Source: Populus alba
Lineage: Eukaryota > Streptophyta > Magnoliopsida > Malpighiales > Salicaceae
DNA length: 64,000 nucleotides
NCBI RefSeq assembly: GCF_005239225.2
Contig: NC_133302.1
Span: forward strand, 9,953,991-10,017,990
Reading direction: 5' to 3'
The notes below the pieces were generated by a model. The model was not told the DNA's origin. It saw only the letters and a list, made by a program, of their open reading frames with translations, and did not search any database. Below, in pieces: positions 10,359-24,842 of this stretch; position 1 is the stretch's first letter, and each line of letters begins with the position of its first letter. A program made the position numbers and the translations under genes.

Positions 10359-10754
10359 TGGGAATTATATGTGCACAGTAACGATATGGACGTGAGTATA
10401 GCAACAGAGGTGAGTTGTGGCAGAAGCAAGGGAACGTTGAGACACATAGATGTGGATCATGATTTGTCACCAAGTTGTTATAGAATAAGTCAAGTTTGTT
10501 TTAATTAGGTTGTTAGCATATAATAAGGATTCCTTTCGGGAATCGCTAATTACTTTCCTACTTTCCAGCATAATTGTTATTCATTCATGTATATAAAGCT
10601 TGAGAGCATTCAATAAAGGATATCTCAGAAATTATCCAAATTGTTATTCATTCATGTATATAAAGCTTGAGAGCATTCAATAAAGGATATCTCAGAAATT
10701 ATCCAAAGTTATTGTCCTCTTCTTTCCTACTTCTTCCTAAATTTGTACTCATCA
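10359..10754 (+). repeat. 3' LTR of element B, with a 68-bp internal duplication
   Basis: It runs from TGGGAATTATATG to TACTCATCA. A block of about 68 bp (10573-10640) is repeated directly at 10641-10707. Each copy contains TGTATATAAAGCTTGAG, the TATA-like promoter core. The 5' LTR has a single copy, so the duplication arose after insertion or is specific to this LTR. Confidence 0.88.
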
Positions 10755-11654
10755 TTATAGTATAACAATGCAGGAGAGCATAATTATCAAGAATATAATA
10801 ACTCCACTTGTAGGGTGCTAGATGATTTTCTAGCACGAAAACACGTCTGATATATTTGAGCACAATATTAAAAACAAAAAAGAAAGAACAACAGTAAAAC
10901 TCAAATTGTTCAAAAGCATCTAAGCTAGCCATATAAATTCAAATCTATAGCAGAAACCGAATCAAATCTTCATATTAAACCATATAAATTCCTTTTTTTT
11001 TAAGGAAAAAAAAAAAACAGTAGAAGAACAAAACTTCTAATTCTAGTTTAGGCTTATAGAAAGGGCATGTTAGGTCTCCATAATTTAGTGTCCAAGAAAA
11101 CTGCTTTGGTGGAAAACAAATCACGTTCTTCCTTGGTCTAAAACCACATTTTCTTTAGCATAAATTGATGGAAAGAACGCAAGTTTCCAAGGTAACATTG
11201 CTTTGCCAAGGCTGGGTCAATGTTGCCCATGCGAGCCCTTGGAAGTTCATCTCCCACATTTTCTCTTACTTTTCTCCTTTCAGTACCATATAATGTTAGT
11301 GATAATTCTCATATTTGCTATACAAAGATTTATGGTATGATAACCAATCTTTTTCTAATGCTTCATGTTCCTAATCTAATATGATGCCCCAGCACAATTG
11401 AGAGAATCTTTCTTGGCATTTCAACCTCTTCAGAAATTTAAAACGGAAATTGTGGGCCTTTATTTACCCTCAACTACTTAGTTATATATAAACTCAGGAG
11501 ATGAAATATTATCAGTCATAACTCTATGTGATGATGTATCATTGTGTAGTGACTTGACTGATAAAGTGTTTATAGGATTCAAGAAATATTAATTTTATGC
11601 CATGTAACCTTTCAAGAAGATAAACATGAAAAACAAGAAATGATGTTGAGATAC
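10755..11654. other. Non-coding stretch between element B and the AUG7 pseudogene
   Basis: I see no gene or repeat that I can name. It should hold the last exon of AUG7 if the pseudogene were complete, but I found no match to the expected C-terminal segment on the minus strand. Confidence 0.5.
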
Positions 11655-15790
<4,136 letters not shown>

Positions 15791-15862
15791 TTTTTTTCTT
15801 CTATTTCTTGATTTTGATTCAGTAGCTGATCTTTTGCTTTTTTTTTTTTCAATGGAGTGGAG

Positions 15863-16238
15863 TGTTAGGTATGTTGCCATTATTGTGGTAACTACCTACC
15901 CCACTACAAGTGACTCAACTTTGACCATAATTTGCCTATAAAAGAGGCATGAGAGCAAACGTGAGAGATGGTGTGAGAATTGTAGAGAGTGGAAGAGAAA
16001 GAGAAGAGGAAGGGGCAGCAGCCCTTCCAGCTGCAAGGGCAGCAAGAGAGATGGGAGTTGAGTGATGAGATCCTTCTTCATGTATTTTATTGTATTCTTT
16101 CTCTACTCTAATAAAATGGACTCTCTCCCGTGGATGTAGGCGGTTTTGCCGAACCACGTAAAATATTGTGTCTCAGTGTGCTTACTTCTCCGATGAGCAA
16201 TAATCAGTACATCACCGATCCCCGGATTCCGCACAACA
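15863..16238 (+). repeat. 5' LTR of element C (376 bp)
   Basis: It has a TATA-like GCCTATAAAAGAGGC at about 15935. Compared with the 3' LTR it lacks about 50 bp after CACTACAAGTG and about 14 bp in the CAGCAGCCC block near 16015. Confidence 0.92.
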
Positions 16239-16240
16239 AC

Positions 16241-16258
16241 TGGTATCAGAGCATATGG
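16241..16258 (+). other. Primer binding site of element C (tRNA-iMet)
   Basis: TGGTATCAGAGCATATGG begins 3 bases after the LTR end. TGGTATCAGAGC is the usual complement of plant initiator tRNA-Met. Confidence 0.88.
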
Positions 16259-19008
16259 TTTAAGTGGTGTTTGATTTTTTGCTCAAAAATGAAAGTTGTC
16301 AAAATGGTGTTTTGACCATCCCACTGTGTAGAGGAGGACGAGACGAAGCCACTGGTGAAAACCGCGTCAAAATCGGACGTCGGACATGGCCGCACTCTCC
16401 ATCACTCTCCGGCAAGGCGTCTGCCCACGCGTCTTCTTCACCCGGATGAGTTGACCTGACCCGAAGACCAGCTGACCCGACTCATATGAACAGTAGACAT
16501 GAACAGTGACGGTATCATGACATCAGCATGATGCAAGGATGACATCATCATACACAATCAGCAAAGTAATTGACTAGTCAACATCCATGTCGAGCCGAGC
16601 CGAGTTGAGCCGAGCCGAGCCGAATTGGAGCTGAGCCGAGCCGCGAGCCGAGGGATATGATCTAGTGTAGCTGATCCTACGTGCAACCGGATCTGAGATT
16701 GAATCTGAGCCGTTGATCAGGCCAGAATTGTTTTGATCAAATCTTAGTCGTCTGAAGTGCGATTTGGACGATTCAAGACATGTTTCCAGCTAATTTGATC
16801 ATTCCGGATGCAATGGTACTGTCGGATCATTGAGATTCGAGACCGAAAATGGCGGTGGTGAATTATTAAAGAGAGATTGCCCGATGAGGAGGCATCTGAA
16901 GGTCATCATGGTGGTCGATGGAGATGAAGAAGAAGAAGGTGCACATGTTTACCCAATTACATGTGCTGAACTGTTAAATGGGAAAATTTTAATGCCTTAA
17001 TCGAAGGAAAAATTGGGACACTCAGGACACCCGAGATGTGGACGATTTGAGGTGTAGAGTGAAAACTGATGAAGACCAATCTTGACGAATCTAAGCACTA
17101 GTAGTCTCGCTAGATGTTGAGAAATCATGTATTAAACCTGTATATTCCAGATCACTTGTAAAGGAAAGCCGCAACAAAGCTAACAAATGGTTGTATATAC
17201 GGAGAGACAGTACGATGGATAGATATAGCCTAAAAAGTTCTGTCTAGGAGATTGGGTTTTAAGCGGGACCAATGTGACCCCTCCAATCTTTCCTAGGAAC
17301 TTGATTAGTGGAAGGATTATCCATACGGTGCTATTTTCGTATATGTAACAGTTTGTAATGAAACTGCTGAAGACTAGCAGGATGACGGCACAAGGGGAAC
17401 AGTTGGGTTCCATATGATCAAGGATCTGATGAAGTGGTGATTTCTCCAAAGAAGCTAGATTCAGTGACTGTGATTTCTCGATTAATGAAGACCCTGATAA
17501 TGGAAGAGAAATACAGCAAGAGGATGAAGATTGGCACCCTATTTTGACTTGGATAGGTGTTGTGACGGGATGAGCTGCTGTCAAACATAAGCAAGGAATA
17601 GGGAGAAAATCTGGAGAACAGATATTGCACGAGGGCACACGGAGATTGTGCAAGAGTACCCAAGGGATCCAATGAGGTACTGTAATGAGACAACAGGTGC
17701 AAGGAGAAGAAGAGTTCCCAGATGAAGCTCAGAGTAGAGACTGTGTGAAGGATGTACAACATGAAGTCTCATGTGCTCTTGATGAAGACAACACGCGAGG
17801 ACCTTTCCAATGCATGCAAGGATGGAAAGATGAGCTGTTGCAGAGGCACCTAATTGAGGGGGTGCAAACGCCTGTGATAAAAGGCGACCGCCTATGAAAG
17901 GCGTAGACACCAAAGAGATTTGGTGTGGGTGGAGCTGTCAAGTAGAAAGGCGTAGAAGTTCCAAACATAGAAATCGAGGTGGAGGATTGCGAGGAGTATA
18001 CCGCAACTTTCTCTTTCTATGTCGTTAGTGGCAGTAATCTCTCCCAAGTCCACATGGTGGTAGAGAATCTTGAAGCCACTGAAGCATCTCAACTGAAGGA
18101 GGATGCAACCGCCTATAAAAGGCGAAGACACCTCAGGAGAAGGTATGAGGGCCATGATAGGAGCCCCAGTTCAGAACGCCCCAGAGCCAATGTGATGGCT
18201 AGATATGAGTGGACAGGTGGATAGCCAATGAAGTGGCTATGATGAGTATGAAGACAAATGCAGGATTGACTTTCATGGATATTGCCCCCATGCTAAAGAT
18301 TAATGAGCTAGAAAGACATTTGCCTTGGACAATAAGTGTGTGGCTTGTGGAGCATTAAGACGCGGCTGCTATGAAGGAGCAGAGGGCATGCGCAGGTTCT
18401 GGGAACGAGTTGACTCTTGTCAAGGTGGTGAGCTCGGTAATGGCATTGTAATACTCAGAGTATGAAGACATACATGTATCAACCTTTAATGGGCTGCCCC
18501 CATGGTTAAAGGTGGAGAGCTACCTGGACTCTTACGACTAAGAGCGAGAGACTCACGGAGAAGTAAGGCGTGGTTCCTATGGTGGAACAGAGGGCATGCG
18601 CAACTCCTGGATGAGTAGACTCTTGGAAGAGTGGTGGGCTTGTGATCATATTGAGATACTCAGATAATAACTGTCGCACTTGGAATATCCGTTTGAGGGG
18701 GTGTTGTAAGCCTTGGTGTAAGGCTTGATGAATCATTCCGGACCGAGCATGGTTGATACGCTCGAAGGGGAATGTTGTGTTCCCAGAGACAAGCGTTAAC
18801 ACTCTTCAGATGTGATATGTGAGACCATCTGGTTGAAGTGATCCTTTGGTGTAAGCAAGGGTGTGCTTTGGTGACTCTGGTGATTGAAAGGTTTGGCGAG
18901 TACCTGTAAACTTGGCCACAAACGCTCTCGGAATGGTAAGCTTGGAAGAGCTGCAAGATGCAAGCTTGTGCTGAAGAAGCAAGAGGACAATTGCCCACAT
19001 GAATGGCA

Positions 19009-19019
19009 AAGGGGGTGAT
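19009..19019 (+). other. Polypurine tract of element C
   Basis: AAAGGGGGTGAT-type purine-rich sequence lies directly before the 3' LTR start TGTTAGG. Confidence 0.8.
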
Positions 19020-19457
19020 TGTTAGGTATGTTGCCATTATTGTGGTAACTACCTACCCCACTACAAGTGGGAGCATGAATTGTGCCACAATTCATGCCAT
19101 AATTCAAGGCAGTATTGGCCCCTCAACTTTGACCATAATTTGCCTATAAAAGAGGCATGAGAGCAAACGTGAGAGATGGTGTGAGAATTGTAGAGAGTGG
19201 AAGAGAAAGAGAAGAGGAAGGGCTGCTGCCCATGGCAGCAGCCCTTCCAGCTGCAAGGGCAGCAAGAGAGATGGGAGTTGAGTGATGAGATCCTCCTTCA
19301 TGTATTTATTGTATTCTTTCTCTACTCTAATAAAATGGACTCTCTCCCGTGGATGTAGGCGGTTTTGCCGAACCACGTAAAATATTGTGTCTCAGTGTGC
19401 TTACTCCTCCGATGAGCAATAATCAGTACATCACCGGTCCCCGGATTCCGCACAACA
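19020..19457 (+). repeat. 3' LTR of element C (438 bp)
   Basis: This is the longer LTR copy. It retains the GGGAGCATGAATTGTGCC block and the GCTGCTGCCCATGGCAGCAG palindrome lost or shortened in the 5' LTR. Confidence 0.92.
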
Positions 19458-21377
19458 TGGAGAGACAAAGTACAACTCTGGTTGTTGTTAGAGATGTGCA
19501 CTTACTATTTCTATGTTTGCTTCACTTCGCTTTGAGTGAATTATAACCTCCTCCTCCTCCTTTCTTGATGAATTTCCAAGTTCGTTCCTCTAGCCTTGAA
19601 ATGGTCCCTTAGTCCTCTTCTATTGGGAGTTCCTAAACTATCCTTTTCAAATGCTTTTTCATTTTTATTTTTTTATTAGGAGAGGTTGAGAATTTTTATT
19701 ACAATGAAATATATTTAAAGAGAAAAAAAATTACTATAATGAAAAAACTACCACAAGACTAAGTTGCAATCTTTTTTATTCTATTATTTGTTTGATATTA
19801 AGATGCACGGTATTTTTAAAAAATATTTTTTAATTAAAAATATATCAAAATAACTTTTAAAATTTTTTATATTAACACATCATAATCATCCAAAAACCAC
19901 CTAAAAAGATTATTCTGATGCTTTTTAGACAAAAATTAATTTGAAAAACACTTTAAAAAACAGGTTGTAACACAAAAACAAATAATCGCTAATGTGTGTT
20001 TGGTATTGTTATGCATGATGTGTTTTTAAAAGTGTTTTTTAATCAAAAATACATTATAATGATAGTTTTTTTATATATTTTTTAATTTTTAATATTTACA
20101 CATCAAAACCATCAAAAATACTTAAAAATAATATTTTGTTGCTTTTCACCTAGAAAATGTTCTTTGAACCCTTATTTTTCTTCATATTCATACCTCAAAT
20201 TAGCGTCTATTGAAAAAATACACTAAAAGATGGGTTTATAAGGAATATGTAATTGTGCTTATGATTGAATATCCCTCAAATTGCTCGCTTGTCGTTGCCT
20301 AAAATTTTAAATGTGAAAATTGTGTTTTTGATGCCTAATTTTGATAATGTTTTTGTTTATGTGTCTTCTAATTTTATTATCTATTTGAGTTATACATAAG
20401 CCCATTTTTTATATTCTAAATGCTTATAGGAATTTATTTTCAAAAAAAATATAAGATGTACTCATAAAAAAATAGTTATTTTAGAGATATTTTTTCAAAC
20501 AAGTTGCATAATTAACACATTAAATAGCTTGAAAAGAACTTCATAGGGATAATTTGCAAACTTTAAATGATCTTCCATTCCTTCTTCTTCAACTCAATAG
20601 AGTATTTTCCCATTTATTTAGTGTACAAGGCAAAAGTTAAAGGTTATATATAATACAAATAGATGTATTAATTCGAGAGGTTAGGGATTGCATGCAACCT
20701 TAGTAATTGTCTTTTGCTTTCTTTTTTTTTTTCTAAACAATAAGGTATTCATCTTCAATTACTTACATGCAGATACTTATTTAACCTTAAAAAAAAGTTA
20801 AACACAAAGCATATGTTAAGACTTCGATATGTGAGTCTTATATTATTGAAGAGATTTCAATATTTTTCTCGTATTATTTTGAGTCACACTTGAGGACAAG
20901 AATCAACCATATTCCAAAAAATAATGGTGGTGGTGAACTAGCTTCATGTAGGAATTTGTCAATATTTTGTCATCCCAAATGACCATTATTAAATAATAAA
21001 GTTAGGATAAGATATTTGACAAACATCGAATTCAGATAAGCAAATAATTATATAAAAATATTTTTAAAAAACTTTCTCTTATATTCTCTTATAAAATAAA
21101 CTCAGTTAACTTTCTTGTAAGCAACATTATCAATTATTTTTATCACAATATTTAAATGTTAATGAATCTTAAATTTAACAATTACAAGATGAATAATTTA
21201 TCATGTGGTTTTAAACACGTGTAAATATTTAATAATTTAGAACTCATAAGTTTAGATTTAGTTATGTTTTTTATTTGACCATTAATGGTTATTAACTTTA
21301 ATCAGATGTTTAACATGGGAGCCAATATAAAAAGAATAAAATTCTTATATTTAGATCCTAAAAGAAAAGTCAGGTGT
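19458..21377. other. AT-rich intergenic sequence, with presumed upstream flank of AUG7 at its start
   Basis: Bases just after element C would have been contiguous with the AUG7 leader before insertion and hold a CCTCCTCCTCC tract at 19550. Apart from the MITE-like repeats at 19785-20160, I see nothing that looks like a gene. Confidence 0.6.
19785..20160. repeat. Two adjacent AT-rich MITE-like repeats (poplar type)
   Basis: Blocks with ATCAAAATAACTTTTAAAA, AACACATCATAATCATCC and AAAACACTTTAAAAAACAG, then GTGTGTTTGGTATTG with TGTTTTTAAAAGTG and ACACATCAAAACCATC, are recognisable as two copies of one short AT-rich repeat. The terminal GTGTTTGG is typical of hAT-like MITEs. A related copy is at 35955-36165. 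Identification is from memory of poplar repeats. Confidence 0.5.
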
Positions 21378-21779
21378 TATAATGAGTATTTTATCAATTA
21401 ATATGTCTTTTATACTAAAAAGTATGATGAGGTTATAAAGATCTATAATAATGGAATTTGTATAAAGGGTTCAATATCCAATAAGTTTGAAGTTGGTTAT
21501 TATGACAAGTTACAAGAGGTTATAGGTTGAAAGATGCAATGTTTTTTATTCAAATGCTATTGTTTTGATACCAATAGAGGAATTAGAGTGGATCTTCACC
21601 ATGGTGTGGTTGAAATAAATAAAAAAGATAGACTTCGCAAAATCAACGATGTTTTCATTTATGTAAAACAATGCCAACAAGTGTATTATGCATACACTTC
21701 TTCATTTAGAAATGAACATAATATAGCTGATTGTGTTGGGTTTCCAAATATTATATACATAGTGAAAATAAAAAAATAA
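21378..21779 (+). pseudogene. CACTA (En/Spm) transposon remnant, DUF4216-like domain
   Basis: One frame gives NEYFIN, stop, YVFYTKKYDEVIKIYNNG, then ICIKGSISNKFEVGYYDKLQ, stop, and finally MQCFLFKCYCFDTNRG followed by RGIRVDLHHGVVEINKK and AKQVYY-like QCQQVYYAY. This order (FHT/FYT near the start, YYG/YYDKL, LFKC.WFD...RG.RV, VDLN/VEINKK, KQVYYV) is the pattern of DUF4216, which sits at the C-terminal side of plant CACTA transposases. Two stops interrupt it. No DDE-bearing TNP region, terminal CACTA repeats or 3-bp duplication were found nearby, so it is a lone fragment. Confidence 0.7.
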
Positions 21780-24530
21780 ATTATTTAGAAGTCTCTAGGA
21801 TCTTGTTCGACAAATCTAGAGTTGTTTAAGTATTTATTACCTTAAGATCTGATCTTTTTCAGCTTTGAATAATTATTTAAAAGTCGAGTGTTTGCAAACC
21901 ACAAATCGTCTAATTTTTCGACTTCCAACGGTAATTCACACGAACTACTAACGAAAAATATCCTAAATTCTTATTTAGAAGAGATGGATTGTTATGCCTA
22001 GAGTGTCAGCTCTCTATTATATGACTTATAAAAAAAAATTTCTAACAGACAATAACTTCAAAAAATAAGAGGCATAGTTTATTATTTATTTATAGGAAAT
22101 TTTGAAAAACCCTACAAATTAACAAAATATCAATTTTCCCTTTAAATAATATCTATGTATTTATTTAAGGATAATTTTAGAAATAATCAATAAAGTCTCT
22201 ACTTGATTATTCTAGGACTAGAATTATAATTCCTAAATTAAATACATTCTAGTGCTTAATTTCTAAAATTATTTCCAATCAAGTCACGCTTGATTAATTA
22301 TCATAATTAAATTTTTGACTAATAGTTTATAATATCATCAGGTTCTTAATATGTTGGCCCAGATATAAATTCTAATTCTAATTAAATAGAATTAAATAAA
22401 TTAAATATTTTAATTTATTATCAATTCAATAATTGATTAATTTATATTTGAAGATCAGGTGCATCGTCTAGCAGTATGTCATAATCCCTCAAATATTAAA
22501 AAAATCATTAGTGGTTTCATTTAAACCTTTCAGTGATCAGTTTCTCAATGTAATTAATATCATTTCATCAATAATGTTCTAATTTAACATTAAAGCATGG
22601 AGTACAAACATGTTAAATTATATTTATTTTTTTACAAAATAATCTTTGATCGTTTGAATAAGATTTATTTTATTTATTAACAAGAATGCCAATATAGTTT
22701 TTTACTCATCACTTTGAACAGCAGAAGCAGAAGAGAACAATAATTAAGCAAAACTAATATCATTTAAGGCACAAACATATAGGAAGCATCACAGAAGCAT
22801 GAGTAATAACATCACAAAATGATAACTTATCACATAAATAGATAAGAAAACAGAAACATTATTGATTAAAATCATAAATATTCATAATAAAATAAAGTAG
22901 AAAATAGACATAAACATGGCGCGGGTCAGAAGAGACCTAGCGCGCGGGTCTACAGACCCGGGGAGCGGTTTTGCAGACTCACTCGCCTGGGTTTGTAGCC
23001 AGGCATGAAGATTTAGCCCCATACCAGGTGTTAGCAACCAGGGGCCTATAGCCCCACCATACCCCCATCAATATTAAAACTAACCATTTTCTTTCCAACC
23101 ATCCCTTTAATGCCAAATGCATCCCAATAAAAAAGACAAGCCCACCCTCCCCCTGCAGTCTTTGCAACTTACTGTGGCAAGGGTAGCCCTATCATTATAC
23201 TGCTTTAATCCACAATGCTTTGTGTCTAGGTAAACAATAACAAGGTCATTGAGCTTTTTTAGTATAATAATAATAATAATGTTCTTGGTTTTTATGAGTT
23301 ATAACTTGTAACAAACCCCATTATCTTTTGGTCTGTTGGTGTTAGTTGATATCAAAACCCAATGATTCCTAATGATTTTGGTTGGATGTAATAGCAGATA
23401 TATATCAGAGCTCAACAAGTCTTGGTGGTTAGTTATTGTGTTCTATTGAATAATCATGATTGAAAAGATAATAGAATATGATGTGCTTATGTGTGAGGGG
23501 ATAAGGAGATTCTCCAGCGAGAAAATAATGTCTAAAAACTAGTGTATTGTATCTATCTATATTAGTTGTTATTGAAAATTCTAGTGGTAGGATTAAAATA
23601 AGGTAACCTACACAAATGTGCAGTGCTAAGGATTTATAATGGGAAAGGCTTGCACAAATGTGTTAGGGACTTCATAACGACCTAACCCATACACAAAAAG
23701 ATATTCATTATGGATGACAATTTTCTAATTAAGAGTTGAACTCAAGAATGAGTTCCTTTTAATATGAAAAAACTAATGTAGAAACTTTTATTTTTTTAAG
23801 AAAATATACATTTTTTTTAGTTAATTTTATATTTTTCTATTTTACATTATTATGCTTTTTTAGTTTAGTTTTCCAACTCAATATTACTAGTATTTTCTAA
23901 GCAAAAGATTGCAATAGTTTTGTTTTGCAGAGACATGAATGAATAAAATTTAAGTATTTTAAGAATTATTTATAGTTATGATATTCTTAGCCTTTAATAA
24001 TATTGATTTATAATAAATTTCGTTATGATTCACTTTAATCCCGTGTCATTTGTACTATCTATATAATCATTTTTTATTTGATGTGTTATTTATTGATCAA
24101 TTAAACTCTATATTTTACTATTGTAGTTAAATAAAACAAATTGAAGTTGGCTTAAACGTTATTAAACCATTTATTTTATTGATATGTTACGCATAATATT
24201 GGTTCATATAATATTGATTAAATTTATATTATGTCACATATAATATTCATTAAATTTATGAAAATATAAATATATAATTATCTTAGAACAAAATAAATTA
24301 TTGATAACATAGTACCCTAGCTAGTATAATTTGTTATTCATAATATTGAATATGTTTTGTTTTCTAACTTTTACTTGACACATTTTAATCATTTAACAAT
24401 TTGTCTCCTAATTTTTAATTTTGTTATAAATTTATTAGGCAAGGCTAAATAATATGTTATTAGGACCTAACTCCTAAATATGGATTTCTTGTTTCAAAAA
24501 GTGGAAAATACTGTAGATTTGCTTTCCTAA
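21780..24530. other. AT-rich intergenic region upstream of SIG2
   Basis: No gene recognised. A short GC-rich island at 22918-23200, containing GCGCGGGTCTACAGACCCGG and CCAGGCATGAAGATTTAGCC, stands out from AT-rich surroundings and looks like a piece of a repeat. A (TAA)n tract is at 23264-23280. The remainder holds nothing I can name. Confidence 0.5.
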
Positions 24531-24534
24531 GGAA

Positions 24535-24551
24535 AGTATATAAATATATAA
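24535..24551 (+). promoter_or_regulatory. Probable TATA box of SIG2
   Basis: AGTATATAAATATATAAA lies about 300 bp upstream of the start codon, followed by a CT-rich leader (24650-24690, TCTCCCTCTCCC type). Placement is by inspection only. Confidence 0.5.
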
Positions 24552-24842
24552 AATTGGACTGGTTGTCCCTCTCGTCCGCAGGCAGGGACAGGAAGCCTCA
24601 CCCCCCCTTATCCTGTCATGTTATCACCTCAATACCAACAAATAACATCCCACCTATCTGTCTCCGTCTCTCCCTCTCCCTCTCTCTGTTTAAATTCCAA
24701 ATCTTTGTCACTAAACAGATAAGAAGGCTCTTCTTTCATGGATTTCTTTATAGAAAAGACACTGAATTGAATTGAATGGTAAAAGAAGCATACAGTAATA
24801 ATAATTATAGTAGCTAGCGGTAGACTAGTAGCTAAGGGGAGG

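Larger units (their letters stand above)
5765..10754 (+). mobile_element. Element B: chromodomain-bearing Ty3/gypsy retrotransposon (Reina-like chromovirus), decayed
   Basis: It has paired short LTRs (5765-6065, 5'-truncated, and 10359-10754), an initiator-Met-type primer site, gag with a zinc knuckle, protease, RT, RNase H, integrase and a chromodomain-like tail just before the polypurine tract. Short LTRs of about 0.4 kb, a total near 5 kb, the protease motif LIDGGSTHNF and the tail VKWASVPVGDATWED point to the Reina branch of chromoviruses, by recollection rather than phylogeny. All frames carry stops. The first 36 bp of the 5' LTR are missing and replaced by the end of the palindrome at 5764, so no target duplication can be read. 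Confidence 0.88.
16239..19019 (+). other. Non-coding internal region of element C
   Basis: No open frame looks like a retrotransposon protein. Visible structure includes a GAGCCGAGCC-type simple repeat at 16592-16650, a recurring GCCTATAAAAGGCG-like motif (about 17874-17905 and 18110-18125), and an imperfect direct repeat around GAGGGCATGCGCA (18384 and 18589). Dispersed short duplications suggest replication slippage in a sequence free of coding constraint. Confidence 0.7.
15863..19457 (+). mobile_element. Element C: complete non-autonomous LTR retrotransposon with TGGAG target duplication
   Basis: Two similar LTRs (15863-16238 and 19020-19457), both opening with TGTTAGGTATG and closing with CGCACAACA, flank 2.78 kb of internal sequence. 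TGGAG occurs at 15858-15862 and again at 19458-19462, a perfect 5-bp target duplication. A primer site follows the 5' LTR and a polypurine tract precedes the 3' LTR. No protease, RT or integrase motif is visible in any frame, so it must have been mobilised in trans (LARD/TRIM-like). It inserted 72 bp upstream of the AUG7 pseudogene ATG, in its 5' UTR or promoter. Orientation is taken from the primer-site and polypurine order. Confidence 0.92.

Noticed and set aside
17180..17913. Overlapping minus-strand open stretches of 110-157 codons in the internal region of element C
   Set aside because: They lie in several frames at once, show no family motif, and sit in a non-autonomous retrotransposon body with dispersed short repeats.
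22918..23200. GC-rich island as a possible CpG-type promoter or small gene
   Set aside because: It has no open frame of note on either strand with recognisable motifs, and the wording looks like dispersed repeat sequence.
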